DNA from: Halobaculum halobium
GTDB taxonomy: Archaea > Halobacteriota > Halobacteria > Halobacteriales > Haloferacaceae
DNA: 64,000 nt
Direction: 5' to 3'
NCBI RefSeq assembly: GCF_030127145.1
Contig: NZ_CP126158.1
Span: 2,480,001-2,544,000, forward strand
The translations under genes and the position numbers were made by a program. Positions within the stretch are counted from its first letter, which is position 1. Every line of letters starts with the position of its first letter. The notes under the pieces are model-generated. The model was not told the origin of the DNA and did no database searches. It saw only the letters and a list, made by a program, of their open reading frames with translations. Positions 53,247 to 62,019 of the stretch are shown here, piece after piece.

Positions 53247-54386
53247 TTATTCTGTTTCGGGTTCGGCCTCGCCGTCGACCTCGTCTGCGGGGTCGTCGGC
53301 CTCGGCGACGACCTCATCGGCGGACTTGATGGTGCCGCCGATGTCGCCCTCCTTCACGGCGGCGGCCTCCTGTTCGAGCGCCTCGGTGTCCATCTGGGCC
53401 GCCTCGTCGATCTCGCCGAGGATGTCCTCGATGTCGTCGAGGCCGAGCATCTCGCGGGTCTCCGCGTCGAAGTCGAGCGAGTCGAGCCCCTCCGAGTCTT
53501 GTACGTCCGAGCCGGTCAGCTGCTTACCGTAGCGGCCGACGAGGCTCGTCAGCTCCTGCGGGAGCACGAACGTGGTGGAGTCGCCCTGGCCGATGCGCTC
53601 CAGCGTCTCCATCCCCTTGTCGATGATGGCGCGCTCGCCCATCGACTCGGCGGACTTCGCGCGGAGGACGGTGGAGATGGCGTCACCCTGCGCCTCGAGG
53701 ATCTGGCTCTGCTTTTCACCCTGCGCGCGGATGATGTTCGACTGCTTCTCACCCTCGGCGGACTCGACGGCGGAGCGCCGTTCACCCTGCGCCTCGAGGA
53801 TCATGGCGCGGCGACGGCGCTCGGCGGAGGTCTGCTGCTCCATCGCCTGCTGGACGTCCTTCGAGGGGTTGACCTCCCGAACCTCGACGGACTCGACGCG
53901 GATCCCCCACTCGTCGGTGGGCTCGTCGAGTTCCTTGCGGATGCGCGCGTTGATCTCTTGGCGCTTGTTCAGCGTGTCGTCGAGTTCCATGTCGCCGAGC
54001 ACCGCCCGCAGCGTCGTCTGCGCGAGGTTGGAGACGGCGACCTTGTAGTCTTCGACCTCCAGGAACGCCTTCTTCGCGTCCATCACCTTGATGTAGACGA
54101 CGGCGTCGGCGGTCACCGGCGAGTTGTCGCGGGTGATCGCCTCCTGTCGAGGGACGTCGAGCGTCTGCGTCCGCATGTCGAACGTGTACGTCCGCGAGAC
54201 GAACGGCGGGACGATGTTGATGCCCGGTTCGAGCAGTTTCCGGTACTCGCCGAACACCGTGAGCGCCTTCTTCTCGTAGGCGTCGACGATGACGATCGCC
54301 TGATAGACGGCGACGATCGCCACAAGCAGGAACAGCAGTCCGACGATCGCCGGACCGAGCCCGAGGATCTGCAGTGGGAGGACCAT
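53247..54386 (-). CDS. SPFH/stomatin-like (band 7) membrane protein
   Basis: 379 residues. A single N-terminal helix (~10-32) anchors it; the SPFH domain (~40-210: ALTVFGEYRKLLEPGINIVPP, FDMRTQTLDVPRQEAITRDN, LNKRQEINARIRKELDE) is followed by a coiled-coil segment (~185-250) with repeats of EGEKQSNIIRAQGEKQSQI. The C-terminal ~100 residues are acidic. Such proteins oligomerise into membrane cages and partner with NfeD proteins encoded next to them, as here (61 bp). It probably organises membrane microdomains or quality control. The membrane topology fits a cytosolic SPFH part. Confidence 0.92.
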   Translation of the reverse strand: MVLPLQILGLGPAIVGLLFLLVAIVAVYQAIVIVDAYEKKALTVFGEYRKLLEPGINIVPPFVSRTYTFDMRTQTLDVPRQEAITRDNSPVTADAVVYIKVMDAKKAFLEVEDYKVAVSNLAQTTLRAVLGDMELDDTLNKRQEINARIRKELDEPTDEWGIRVESVEVREVNPSKDVQQAMEQQTSAERRRRAMILEAQGERRSAVESAEGEKQSNIIRAQGEKQSQILEAQGDAISTVLRAKSAESMGERAIIDKGMETLERIGQGDSTTFVLPQELTSLVGRYGKQLTGSDVQDSEGLDSLDFDAETREMLGLDDIEDILGEIDEAAQMDTEALEQEAAAVKEGDIGGTIKSADEVVAEADDPADEVDGEAEPETE

Positions 54387-54447
54387 GGTTAGCGCTTCGA
54401 GCCTCGGGACATAAGAGTTCGCCCGCTGTCACGCCGCCGCCGGCGAC

Positions 54448-55053
54448 TCAGTCTCGCTCCGACTCCAGTTCGGTGTCACGGTCGTCGTCCTCGTCGAGGG
54501 CCCTCCCGGCGTCCGCGTCCGCGCGCTCCCGGTCCCGTCGTCCCTTCGCCAGCTCCCGGTCGATGTCGTCGATGCCGCCCTCCAGCGACTCGACGGTGAG
54601 AACGTTGCCGCCGCCAGGGTCGACGACCAGCACCTCGGCGCCGACGGGGATCTCGCCGTCGACCGAGCGCGCGGAGTAGTACGGGCTGAACCCGCCCTCG
54701 TCGAGTTTCACCTCGCCTCCGGTGGGCGTGACGGTCTCGGTGACGCGGGCGGCCGACCCTCGCAGCGACTGCGAGTCGGACGTCTGAGCCTGTCCCTTGC
54801 CGCCGTACAGGTCGAACTCGCGGTACCCGTAGAACGCCAGTGCGCCGAACACGAGCACGAGCAGCCCGAGCACGAACGGCCCCGCCAGGGGACCGAGCGC
54901 GAGCCCCACGAGCCCGGCGGCGAGGAGCGCCACCCCGATGACGATGAACTGCGCGCCGGGGGCGACCGCCTCGGCGATCGAGAGCGCGAGCCCGGCGGCG
55001 ACCAGCAACAACGGGAGGGTCTCGGGGCCGACGAGGCCCGACTGAAGCAGCAT
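54448..55053 (-). CDS. NfeD family membrane protein
   Basis: 201 residues. Three to four transmembrane helices (~10-90, e.g. LLVAAGLALSIAEAVAPGAQ, FVLGLLVLVFGALAFYGY) precede an OB-fold (~95-170: GSAARVTETVTPTGGEVKLDEG, VGAEVLVVDPGGGNVLTVE), then an acidic tail. This is the NfeD layout, the standard partner of SPFH/stomatin proteins. The lack of a fused ClpP-like protease marks the short class. It is upstream of the SPFH gene in the same operon. The signal/start at ATG 55053 has a hydrophobic onset. Confidence 0.92.
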   Translation of the reverse strand: MLLQSGLVGPETLPLLLVAAGLALSIAEAVAPGAQFIVIGVALLAAGLVGLALGPLAGPFVLGLLVLVFGALAFYGYREFDLYGGKGQAQTSDSQSLRGSAARVTETVTPTGGEVKLDEGGFSPYYSARSVDGEIPVGAEVLVVDPGGGNVLTVESLEGGIDDIDRELAKGRRDRERADADAGRALDEDDDRDTELESERD

Positions 55054-55077
55054 GGACTGGTCTTGGGGCTGGCGGGG

Positions 55078-55302
55078 TTAAAGCGTCACCGAGAACACCA
55101 ACAGGAGCGTCCCGAGGACGCCGGCGACGACGAACAGCGCGTTCTCGGCGTCGATCGACTCCGGCTCGATCGGGGGGTTTCTCGCGGCCTCGCGCGCGGC
55201 CTCGGCCTCGGGCCCGACGTCGTCGATGCCGAAGCGCCACTCGGTGCCGTCCGAGTCGCTGTCCGGTTCGGCGGCGGCATCGGTGCGGGGATCGTCCGAC
55301 AT
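55078..55302 (-). CDS. Small C-terminal-anchored membrane protein
   Basis: 74 residues. An acidic disordered N terminus (~50 residues, Asp/Ser/Glu-rich) precedes one C-terminal transmembrane helix (ALFVVAGVLGTLLLVFSVTL). It is the tail-anchored topology. Located 24 bp upstream of NfeD in the same direction, it is likely part of the NfeD-SPFH operon and could be a third component. No family motif is recognised. The stop is TAA at 55078-55080. Confidence 0.68.
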   Translation of the reverse strand: MSDDPRTDAAAEPDSDSDGTEWRFGIDDVGPEAEAAREAARNPPIEPESIDAENALFVVAGVLGTLLLVFSVTL

Positions 55303-55403
55303 GGAACCCGGTAGCCGTCGCGGTGGTAAAGAGGTGTCGGGGACTGCGGTCGGTGAGCGAGGACGGAGCGAAACTCCGGAGCGAGCAGCGGTCGCGTTAT
55401 CGG

Positions 55404-57161
55404 TCAGCGCCGCCGCGCGTGCCCGATCACGTCGCCCTCGTAGACGACGCCGCGCTCGGCGTCGACCGTGACCACGGTGTCGTCTGTCACGTCGTCCGCC
55501 AGCGGCGCACCCGACACCATCGGGATGCCGACCTCCCGGGCGACGAGGGCGGGGTAGCCGGTCATTCCGGGACGGGCGTCGATGATCCCGGCCAGCGTTT
55601 CGGTGTCGCCGACGAACTCGGCGTCGAACTCGGCCGGGAGGTACACGACCGTCCCCTCGGGAACGTCCGTGAGATCGCCGTCGGGGAGCCGGCGGAGCGG
55701 CCCGGAGACGCGGCCGCCGACGACGTGTCGACCCGTCGCGATCGTCTCGGCGGCGACGTGGAGCTTCAGGGTGTTCGTCGTATTCGTTCCCTCCAACTCG
55801 GTCATCATCCCGGAGAGAACCACGAGGGTGTCGCCGGACTCGGCGGCGTCCGCCTCCAGCGCCGCCGACACGGCCGAGTCCATCACCTCCTCGACGCTGG
55901 CGTGGTAGTCGGCCGACATCGGTTGGACTCCCCACGACAGCGCGAGCTGTCGCCGTACTCGGTCGCTCGGCGTCGTCGCGACGACGGGCACCGCCGGTCG
56001 GAACTTCGCGGTCTTGCGGGCGGTGTAGCCGGACTCGGAGGCGGCGACGACCGCCGCGGCGTCGGTGTCGCGCGCGAGAAAGCGGGCAGAGCGCGCCAGC
56101 GGTTCCGTCCGCGATTCCGTCTCCGCGAGCGGGACGCGCTCCTCGCGCGTCTCGGCGTACTCGTCGCTCATCTCGACCTGGCGGACGATACGGTGCATCG
56201 TCTCGACGACGCGAACCGGATGGTCGCCGATCGCGGTCTCCCCTGACAGCATCACCGCGTCAGTTCCGTCGAGCACCGCGTTCGCCACGTCTGAGGCTTC
56301 CGCGCGGGTCGGCCGCCGGGAGTGGACCATCGAGTCGAGCATCTCGGTCGCGGTGATGACGGGCGTCCCGGTGTTCATGCACGTGCGGATGATCCGCTTC
56401 TGGATCATCGGCACGTCCTCCAGGGGGCACTCGACGCCGAGGTCGCCGCGAGCGACCATCACGCCGTAGGCGGCGTCGACGATTCCCGTGAGGTTCTCGA
56501 CGGCGTCGGCGCGCTCGATCTTCGCGATGACCGGCACGTCGCCGGCGCCGCGCTCCTCCAGCGCGTCGGCGACCGCGTACACGTCGCTCGCATCGCCGAT
56601 GAAGGAGGCGGCGACGAAGTCCACGTCGTGGTCGGTGACGAGGTCGAGTTCGCGCTCGTCGCGCTCGGTGATCGTCGGCAGCCCCAGGTCGACGCCCGGG
56701 ATGTTGACGCCCTTTCGCGACCCGAGTTCGCCGCCGGAGTCGGCGCGCGCGCGGACGCCTTCGTCGGTCACCGACAGCACCGTCACCTCGATGCGGCCGT
56801 CATCGAGGAGCACGCGGTCCCCGGGCTCAGCCTCGGTGATGGCGTGGGTCACGCCGATCCGGTCGGCCGTCGCGGTGTCGTCCTCGGCGAACAGCACCTC
56901 GGCGCCGGTCGTGACCTCGATCGGTTCGTCGAGTTCGGCGGTGCGGATCTCCGGTCCCTGCAGGTCGAGCATCGCCGCGAGCGGCTCGTCGGACGCGTCG
57001 TCAACCGCGCGGATGCGGTCGATCACTTCGCCGCGGTGGTCGGTATCGCCGTGGCTCGCGTTGAGCCGGGCGACGGACATCCCGGCGTCGGCGAGCGCCC
57101 GTATCGTGGCTCGGTCGTCGGAGGCGGGGCCGAGCGTACAGACGATCTTGGCTCGTCGCAT
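55404..57161 (-). CDS. pyk: Pyruvate kinase with PEP-utilising extra C-terminal domain
   Basis: 585 residues, longer than the ~475 of basic pyruvate kinases. The N-terminal MRRAKIVCTLGPAS, NASHGD, MLDLQGPEIRT, AKIERADAVEN and MVARGDLGVE motifs are standard. The extra ~105 residues at the end (VVGGRVSGPLRRLPDGDLTD...MTGYPALVAREVGIPMVSGA) match the PEP-utilising mobile domain seen in Bacillus-type enzymes. It makes pyruvate and ATP from PEP. A TATA (minus-strand tttata, 57190-57195) is 29-34 bp upstream of the ATG. Confidence 0.97.
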   Translation of the reverse strand: MRRAKIVCTLGPASDDRATIRALADAGMSVARLNASHGDTDHRGEVIDRIRAVDDASDEPLAAMLDLQGPEIRTAELDEPIEVTTGAEVLFAEDDTATADRIGVTHAITEAEPGDRVLLDDGRIEVTVLSVTDEGVRARADSGGELGSRKGVNIPGVDLGLPTITERDERELDLVTDHDVDFVAASFIGDASDVYAVADALEERGAGDVPVIAKIERADAVENLTGIVDAAYGVMVARGDLGVECPLEDVPMIQKRIIRTCMNTGTPVITATEMLDSMVHSRRPTRAEASDVANAVLDGTDAVMLSGETAIGDHPVRVVETMHRIVRQVEMSDEYAETREERVPLAETESRTEPLARSARFLARDTDAAAVVAASESGYTARKTAKFRPAVPVVATTPSDRVRRQLALSWGVQPMSADYHASVEEVMDSAVSAALEADAAESGDTLVVLSGMMTELEGTNTTNTLKLHVAAETIATGRHVVGGRVSGPLRRLPDGDLTDVPEGTVVYLPAEFDAEFVGDTETLAGIIDARPGMTGYPALVAREVGIPMVSGAPLADDVTDDTVVTVDAERGVVYEGDVIGHARRR

Positions 57162-57189
57162 AGTCTTACCCGGAACTCACGCGCGCGAG

Positions 57190-57195
57190 TATAAA
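57190..57195 (-). promoter_or_regulatory. TATA element of pyk
   Basis: tttata on the minus strand, 29-34 bp before the pyk ATG, in the sequence ccctttatactcg; the leader would be short or absent. Confidence 0.6.
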
Positions 57196-57249
57196 GGGCT
57201 ACGGAGAGGCACTCGGTTCCGAGTGAACAGTTCGTCGAGGCCGTCCGCG

Positions 57250-57534
57250 CTACTGCGTGACCATCCAGGTCGTTCCCGAGGAGTAGCCCCACTTCTCCAC
57301 GTCGATGTCGGCGGCGGCGTCGACGACCGCCGACATGTTCGCGCCGACCTCCTTCGCCGACAACCCGAGCTCCTCGGCGATGAGCCGGGATTTGAAGTAC
57401 GTCTGCTCGGCCGCGTGTTCGCGGAGGTACGCGAGGATCTGGTGTTGCTTGTCGCTGAGGTCTCCGCCCGCGGCGCCGGTGGTCGCGGCAGCGTCTCCGG
57501 TCTCGGCCGACTCGACTGTGCTCGTCGCGCTCAT
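57250..57534 (-). CDS. Small winged-helix DNA-binding protein
   Basis: 94 residues from ATG 57534. After a Thr/Ala-rich lead (~25 residues) comes a compact HTH: DLSDKQHQILAYLREHAAEQTYFKSRLIAEELGLSAKEVGANMSAV, ending in a wing (DIDVEKWGYSSGTTWMV). It matches a haloarchaea-wide small wHTH family of unknown targets. It is encoded just upstream of pyk on the same strand (88 bp), and could regulate or be cotranscribed with it, but pyk has its own TATA. Confidence 0.8.
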   Translation of the reverse strand: MSATSTVESAETGDAAATTGAAGGDLSDKQHQILAYLREHAAEQTYFKSRLIAEELGLSAKEVGANMSAVVDAAADIDVEKWGYSSGTTWMVTQ

Positions 57535-57726
57535 ACTACGCCACATGAGCTATCGTCTCAAAGGGGGTTTGGTACGCGGAGTTAACACGGCGCTATCGTG
57601 CGGTTTTCAGTCGATCGGGCCGATCATCGACGCCCCCGGATGGCCGCGTCGGTACGGTCGCCTAACACGGCTGCGACGCGGGAATGACAGAAGGTTCTTA
57701 CCCAGTCGCCGGTCACCGGGAAGGTA

Positions 57727-59640
57727 ATGACCAGTCCGGACGACGCGTCGCCGCGGGCACCCGCCAACGCGGATCCGCAGACTCCCGCGGACACCGATCG
57801 CGTCCGCGTCAGCGTCGTCCTCCCAGCCTACAACGAGGAGGAGTCGATCGAGGCGACCGTCCGGACGACCGTCGAGACGCTGGAGGGATTCCTCGCGGCG
57901 GACGCCTTCGAGGTCATCGTCGCGGAGGACGGCTGTGACGACAGGACTCCGGAGATCGCCGACCGACTCGCGCGTGAGGACGACCGCGTAACGCACTCCC
58001 ACAGCGACCGGCGGCTGGGTCGCGGCGGCGCCCTCGAGTTCGCGTTCGACCGCGCGGCCGGCGACACGCTGGTGTACTTCGACACGGACCTCGCGACGGA
58101 CATGCGCCACCTCGAGGAACTGGTGGGGAAGATCGATCGCGAGGGGTACGACGTGGCCACCGGATCGCGGTGGATGCCCGGCGACGAGGCCGATCGGCCG
58201 GCCAAGCGGGGCGTTCCCTCGCGCGGCTTCAACCTCCTCGTCCGGACTGTCCTCCGCTCGACCCTGCGAGACCACCAGTGCGGGTTCAAGGCGCTCTCGC
58301 GGGAGGCCTTCGACGAGTTGCACGACGCCGTCGAGGACGACCACTGGTTCTGGGACACGGAGCTGCTGGTGCGCGCGCAGCGGCGCGGCCTCCGCGTCGC
58401 CGAGTTTCCCGTCGACTGGGAGCCGAAGGGCGATTCGAAGGTCGACCTCGTGCGCGACGTGTTCGGCATGGGTAGTCAGATCGTCCGGCTGTGGTGGCAG
58501 CTGTCCGTGTCGCCGCGGATCACCCGCACGCGGACGGTCGCCGCCGGAGCGGTACTCACGATCGCCGCGCTCGTGTTGATGACCGTCTACCTCGACCCCT
58601 CGGCGGTGCTCGGGGCGTTCCGGGAGGCTGACCCGGTTCCGGTCGTCGCCGCGACGCTCGTGTACCTGGTCTCGTGGCCGCTCCGCGGGCTTCGCTACCG
58701 CGACATCCTCGAGGAACTCGGCTATCGCGAGCGCGTTGGATTCCTCACCGGCGCGGTGTTCATCAGCCAGACCGGCAACCTCGTGTTCCCGGCACGCGCC
58801 GGCGACGCAGTGCGCGCGTACGTGGTGAAAGCCCGTCGCGGTATCCCGTATCCGACCGGGTTCGCCTCGCTGGCCGCCGAGCGGGTGTTCGATCTGCTCA
58901 CGATCACCGCGATGGCCGGCGCCGTCCTCGCGGGGCTGCTCGTCACCGACGGGGCGGGCGCGGTCGCGACCGCGGTGTCCGGAAACGTCCCCGGCGTCTC
59001 CGAGGCCGCGGTCTCGACAGCCGTCAGGGTCGCCGCCGGCGTCGGCGTCGTCGCGGTCGCGAGCCTCCTGTTCATCGTCGCTACCGCCCGCAGCGACACG
59101 AACTACGTGCGCACGATCGTCTCGCGGTTCTCCGAAGACAGCTACGTCGACTACGTCGCGAGCGTGATCGAGGAGTTCGCCGCCGGCGTCCAGGCGGTGG
59201 CGGGGACGCGCGCCTCGTTCGTCCGCGTCGGCGGCGTCTCCGTGGCCGTGTGGGCCCTCGACGTGGCGACGGCGTTGCTTGTGCTGACCGCCTTCCCCGC
59301 GGCGACGGACGGGATGACGCTCACGCAGATCGTCGTCGTCGGCTTCTTCGCCGTCTCCGTCGGCAACCTCGCGAAGGTGCTCCCGTTGTCGCCGGGCGGT
59401 ATCGGGCTGTACGAGGCGGCGTTCACCGCGCTCGTGGTCGGCCTCGGGGGCGTCCCCGCGGCCGTCGCGTTCGCCGCCGCAGTGCTGGATCACGCGGTCA
59501 AGAACGCCGTCACCGTCGTTGGCGGCGTCGTCTCGATGGTCGCCTTCAACGTCTCGCTTACCGATGCCGTCGACGAAACGGCACAACTGGACGAGGAAGC
59601 CGAACGGGAGTCCGAGGAGTTCCCGACTGACGACGACTGA
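57727..59640 (+). CDS. aglD: AglD-like glycosyltransferase with flippase-type membrane domain
   Basis: 637 residues. An N-terminal GT2 domain (~28-240: VVLPAYNEEESIEA; metal/nucleotide motif D119-T-D121; GSRWMPG; WDTELLVRA) is fused to a C-terminal membrane domain of eight or so helices (~270-610) of the LPG-synthase/UPF0104 flippase type (AGDAVRAYVVKAR, LSPGGIGLYEAAFTALV). This is the AglD architecture of Haloferax volcanii, which charges dolichol phosphate with the last hexose of the S-layer N-glycan. The DxD Asp pair occurs at a comparable position to the essential D110/D112 there. No other agl genes are in the window. Confidence 0.82.
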   Translation: MTSPDDASPRAPANADPQTPADTDRVRVSVVLPAYNEEESIEATVRTTVETLEGFLAADAFEVIVAEDGCDDRTPEIADRLAREDDRVTHSHSDRRLGRGGALEFAFDRAAGDTLVYFDTDLATDMRHLEELVGKIDREGYDVATGSRWMPGDEADRPAKRGVPSRGFNLLVRTVLRSTLRDHQCGFKALSREAFDELHDAVEDDHWFWDTELLVRAQRRGLRVAEFPVDWEPKGDSKVDLVRDVFGMGSQIVRLWWQLSVSPRITRTRTVAAGAVLTIAALVLMTVYLDPSAVLGAFREADPVPVVAATLVYLVSWPLRGLRYRDILEELGYRERVGFLTGAVFISQTGNLVFPARAGDAVRAYVVKARRGIPYPTGFASLAAERVFDLLTITAMAGAVLAGLLVTDGAGAVATAVSGNVPGVSEAAVSTAVRVAAGVGVVAVASLLFIVATARSDTNYVRTIVSRFSEDSYVDYVASVIEEFAAGVQAVAGTRASFVRVGGVSVAVWALDVATALLVLTAFPAATDGMTLTQIVVVGFFAVSVGNLAKVLPLSPGGIGLYEAAFTALVVGLGGVPAAVAFAAAVLDHAVKNAVTVVGGVVSMVAFNVSLTDAVDETAQLDEEAERESEEFPTDDD

Positions 59641-59661
59641 CGCCCGCCCCGGAGCAGCCGG

Positions 59662-60186
59662 TCAGTACAGGTCGGTGACGAACGGGCCGAGCGCGCCCGC
59701 GACGGCAGTCCGGAGCGCGTCGGTCCGGTCGACCCGCCCGCCGGTGAGCGCGCCGGCGGCGCCCTGGTTTCTCGCCACGTGCGACTCCCCGAGCACGTCG
59801 TCCATGACGGGACCGAGTTCCGCACCGGCGCGAACGCGCGCGGCGATAGCGTCGGGCAACGCCAGGCTCGGACCGGTTCCGAGCCCGACTCGCTCGCCGT
59901 CGCTGACGGCCGCCCACATCACGAGAAAGAGCGCCCCTCGATCGTCGTACTCCGCGACGCCGCCCTCGATGCCGACGCCGAGATCGTACCCTTCGTCCAG
60001 CACCGCCTCCGCCCGGTTGACCGCGCCGAGTCGGGTCTCCTCGTGCCCGCGCGGTTGCTCGGAGACGCCCGAGGAGACGGGGCACGACTCGATGACCGGC
60101 TCACCCGCCAGCCCGTCGCTGTCCGCCACCGCTCGCTCGGTCGCCTCGCGCTTCACCGGATTACCGGAGCCGACGCCGATCCGCAT
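59662..60186 (-). CDS. DUF84 family non-canonical purine NTP phosphatase (YjjX-like)
   Basis: 174 residues. MRIGVGSGNPVKREATERAV, SGVSEQPRGHEETRLGAVNRA, GVGIEGGVAEY and ALTGGRVDRTDAL are the diagnostic motifs. The family hydrolyses inosine and xanthosine triphosphates, cleansing damaged purine nucleotides. It converges on aglD (21 bp) and is divergent from the mre11-operon first gene (91 bp), sharing the intergenic promoter. ATG 60186 is strongly supported by the motif beginning at residue 1. Confidence 0.93.
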   Translation of the reverse strand: MRIGVGSGNPVKREATERAVADSDGLAGEPVIESCPVSSGVSEQPRGHEETRLGAVNRAEAVLDEGYDLGVGIEGGVAEYDDRGALFLVMWAAVSDGERVGLGTGPSLALPDAIAARVRAGAELGPVMDDVLGESHVARNQGAAGALTGGRVDRTDALRTAVAGALGPFVTDLY

Positions 60187-60277
60187 ACCCGGCGGTTGGT
60201 GCGACCACACGTGTGTCTTCCCGTTCGTCGCGGCGTGATCGCGAACCGCGCGGCAGGCGCGAGCGGGCCGAAGGTTC

Positions 60278-60769
60278 TTGTCGGATGCCGGACCCAAGAC
60301 CGCCGTGACACGGGGCGGGACCCACGATTCGGAGGCGATCAGAGCCACGTTGCGCGCGTTCGCCAGCGGGCGGTCGCGGGCGGTACCACGATCCGACCCG
60401 GCGGATCGGTCTATCGCCGCTGACCGCGCGTTCGTCGCCCACGCGGAGGCGGCCATGGAGAGCGTCGAGCGCGCCGTCGCGTTCGTCGAGTCCGACGGTC
60501 TCGATCGACTCCGCGACGTTGCGAGGACGACGGGATCGGAGCCGGTCACGGCGACGTCGAAGTCAGCACGGGCAGCGGTCGCGGCACGCGCGCGAGCGGT
60601 CCTCGACATCGTCGATCGGTACAGGGGCGCGTACCGCGCCGCGACTCCCCAGACGGCGGTGGACGCCACAGGTCAGATGACCGATGTGGACGACGCGACC
60701 GCGGCGGACCACGTTCACTCCGCTCACGATAGGCATATGCCGACGGCGGGACAATCGAACGATAACTGA
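60278..60769 (+). CDS. Unknown gene, first in the mre11-rad50 operon
   Basis: 163 residues from a TTG at 60278 (no ATG or GTG is suitable nearby; an internal Met at about residue 60 is the alternative). The protein is mostly helical (residues ~18-30, ~50-78, ~95-122) with an Arg/Ala-rich composition and no known catalytic motif; the C-terminal ~35 residues are low complexity. The stop overlaps the mre11 ATG (TGATG, 60767-60771), so translation is coupled. Gene neighbourhood suggests a role in DNA double-strand break processing or its control, but nothing in the sequence proves it. Confidence 0.6.
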   Translation: MSDAGPKTAVTRGGTHDSEAIRATLRAFASGRSRAVPRSDPADRSIAADRAFVAHAEAAMESVERAVAFVESDGLDRLRDVARTTGSEPVTATSKSARAAVAARARAVLDIVDRYRGAYRAATPQTAVDATGQMTDVDDATAADHVHSAHDRHMPTAGQSNDN

Positions 60770-62019
60770 TGACGCGGGTTATCCACACCGGCGATACCCA
60801 CATCGGGTACCGGCAGTACCACTCGCCCGAGCGGCGAGCGGACTTCCTCGACGCCTTCGAGCGGGTCGTCGCCGACGCGGTCACCGATTCGGTCGACGCG
60901 GTCGTCCACGCCGGCGACCTGTTTCACGACCGGCGGCCGGACCTCCCCGATCTGTTGGGGGTGCTTTCTGCCCTCCGGACGCTGGACGACGCCGACATCC
61001 CGTTCCTCGCTGTGGTCGGTAACCACGAGTCGACCCGCGGCGGGCAGTGGCTCGACCTGTTCGAGTCGATGGGGCTGGCAACGCGGCTGGACGACGAGCC
61101 GACCGTGATCGGAGACGCGGCGTTCTACGGGCTCGATCACGTCCCGGAGAGCCGCCGAGCCCAACTCGAGTACGAGTTCGCGCCCCACGACGCCGACGTC
61201 GCGGCGCTGGTGAGCCACGGTCTGTTCGAGCCGTTCGCGTACGCCGACTGGGACACCGAGGAAGTGCTCCGAGCGTCGACTGTGGACTTCGACGCCGTCC
61301 TACTGGGCGACAACCACGCCCCCGACACCGCGCAGGTATCGGGCGCGTGGGTGACGTACTGCGGGTCGACCGAGCGGGCCTCCGCCAGCGAGCGTGACCC
61401 CCGCGGGTACAACCTCGTCCGACTCGGCGCGGACGCAAGCGATGGGACCGACGCGGTCGACATCCGCCGACGAGGGCTGGAGACGCGGCCGTTCGTCTTC
61501 CTCGACGTGGAGCTCGCCCCCGAGGAGGGAATCGACCGCGTCCGCGACCGCGTTCGCGAGCGCGACGTGGAGGACGCGGTCGTCATCGTGCGCATCACCG
61601 GCGAGGGCGAGCCGATCGCCCCGGCTGCCGTCGAGGAGTTCGCCGCCGAACGGGGCGCGCTCATCGCCCGGGTGACCGACCGTCGGGAGATCGAAACCGA
61701 GACCGAGCTGTCGGTGAGCTTCGCTGACCCCGACGAGGCCGTTCGCGATCGCATCGGCGACCTCGGGCTGTCCGACGCCGCCCGCGACGTGGACGAGGTG
61801 GTTCGCGGCGAACTGCCCGACTCGAACGTCCGAGCGGAGGTGAAACGGCGGATCGAAGGCCGGATCGACGGCGACGATGAGGAGAGGGTCAACAACGATG
61901 GCGACGGCGACGCTCCCGTGGGAGCGGACGCCGCGGCCGACACCGCTGACGCTGTCTCAGATGGCTCCGGCGCCGACGGTCCCACCGACAGCCAGCTCAC
62001 GCTGGGTGATTCACAGTGA
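60769..62019 (+). CDS. mre11: Mre11 nuclease
   Basis: 416 residues. Phosphoesterase motifs: D9-x-H11, G49-D50, G84-N-H-E87, SH150 and a variant G180-D-N-H183 instead of the usual GHxH. Mre11 with Rad50 senses and trims double-strand breaks. The C-terminal region (residues ~340-416) is an acidic Asp/Ala linker plus a short tail ending QLTLGDSQ. It overlaps the previous gene's stop and the rad50 GTG (GTGA, 62016-62019), so all three are translationally coupled. Confidence 0.95.
   Translation: MTRVIHTGDTHIGYRQYHSPERRADFLDAFERVVADAVTDSVDAVVHAGDLFHDRRPDLPDLLGVLSALRTLDDADIPFLAVVGNHESTRGGQWLDLFESMGLATRLDDEPTVIGDAAFYGLDHVPESRRAQLEYEFAPHDADVAALVSHGLFEPFAYADWDTEEVLRASTVDFDAVLLGDNHAPDTAQVSGAWVTYCGSTERASASERDPRGYNLVRLGADASDGTDAVDIRRRGLETRPFVFLDVELAPEEGIDRVRDRVRERDVEDAVVIVRITGEGEPIAPAAVEEFAAERGALIARVTDRREIETETELSVSFADPDEAVRDRIGDLGLSDAARDVDEVVRGELPDSNVRAEVKRRIEGRIDGDDEERVNNDGDGDAPVGADAAADTADAVSDGSGADGPTDSQLTLGDSQ

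Noticed and set aside
57607-59586. 659-residue open frame opposite the AglD-like gene
   Set aside because: Extreme Arg/Glu/His bias with no family features; shadow of the plus-strand gene.
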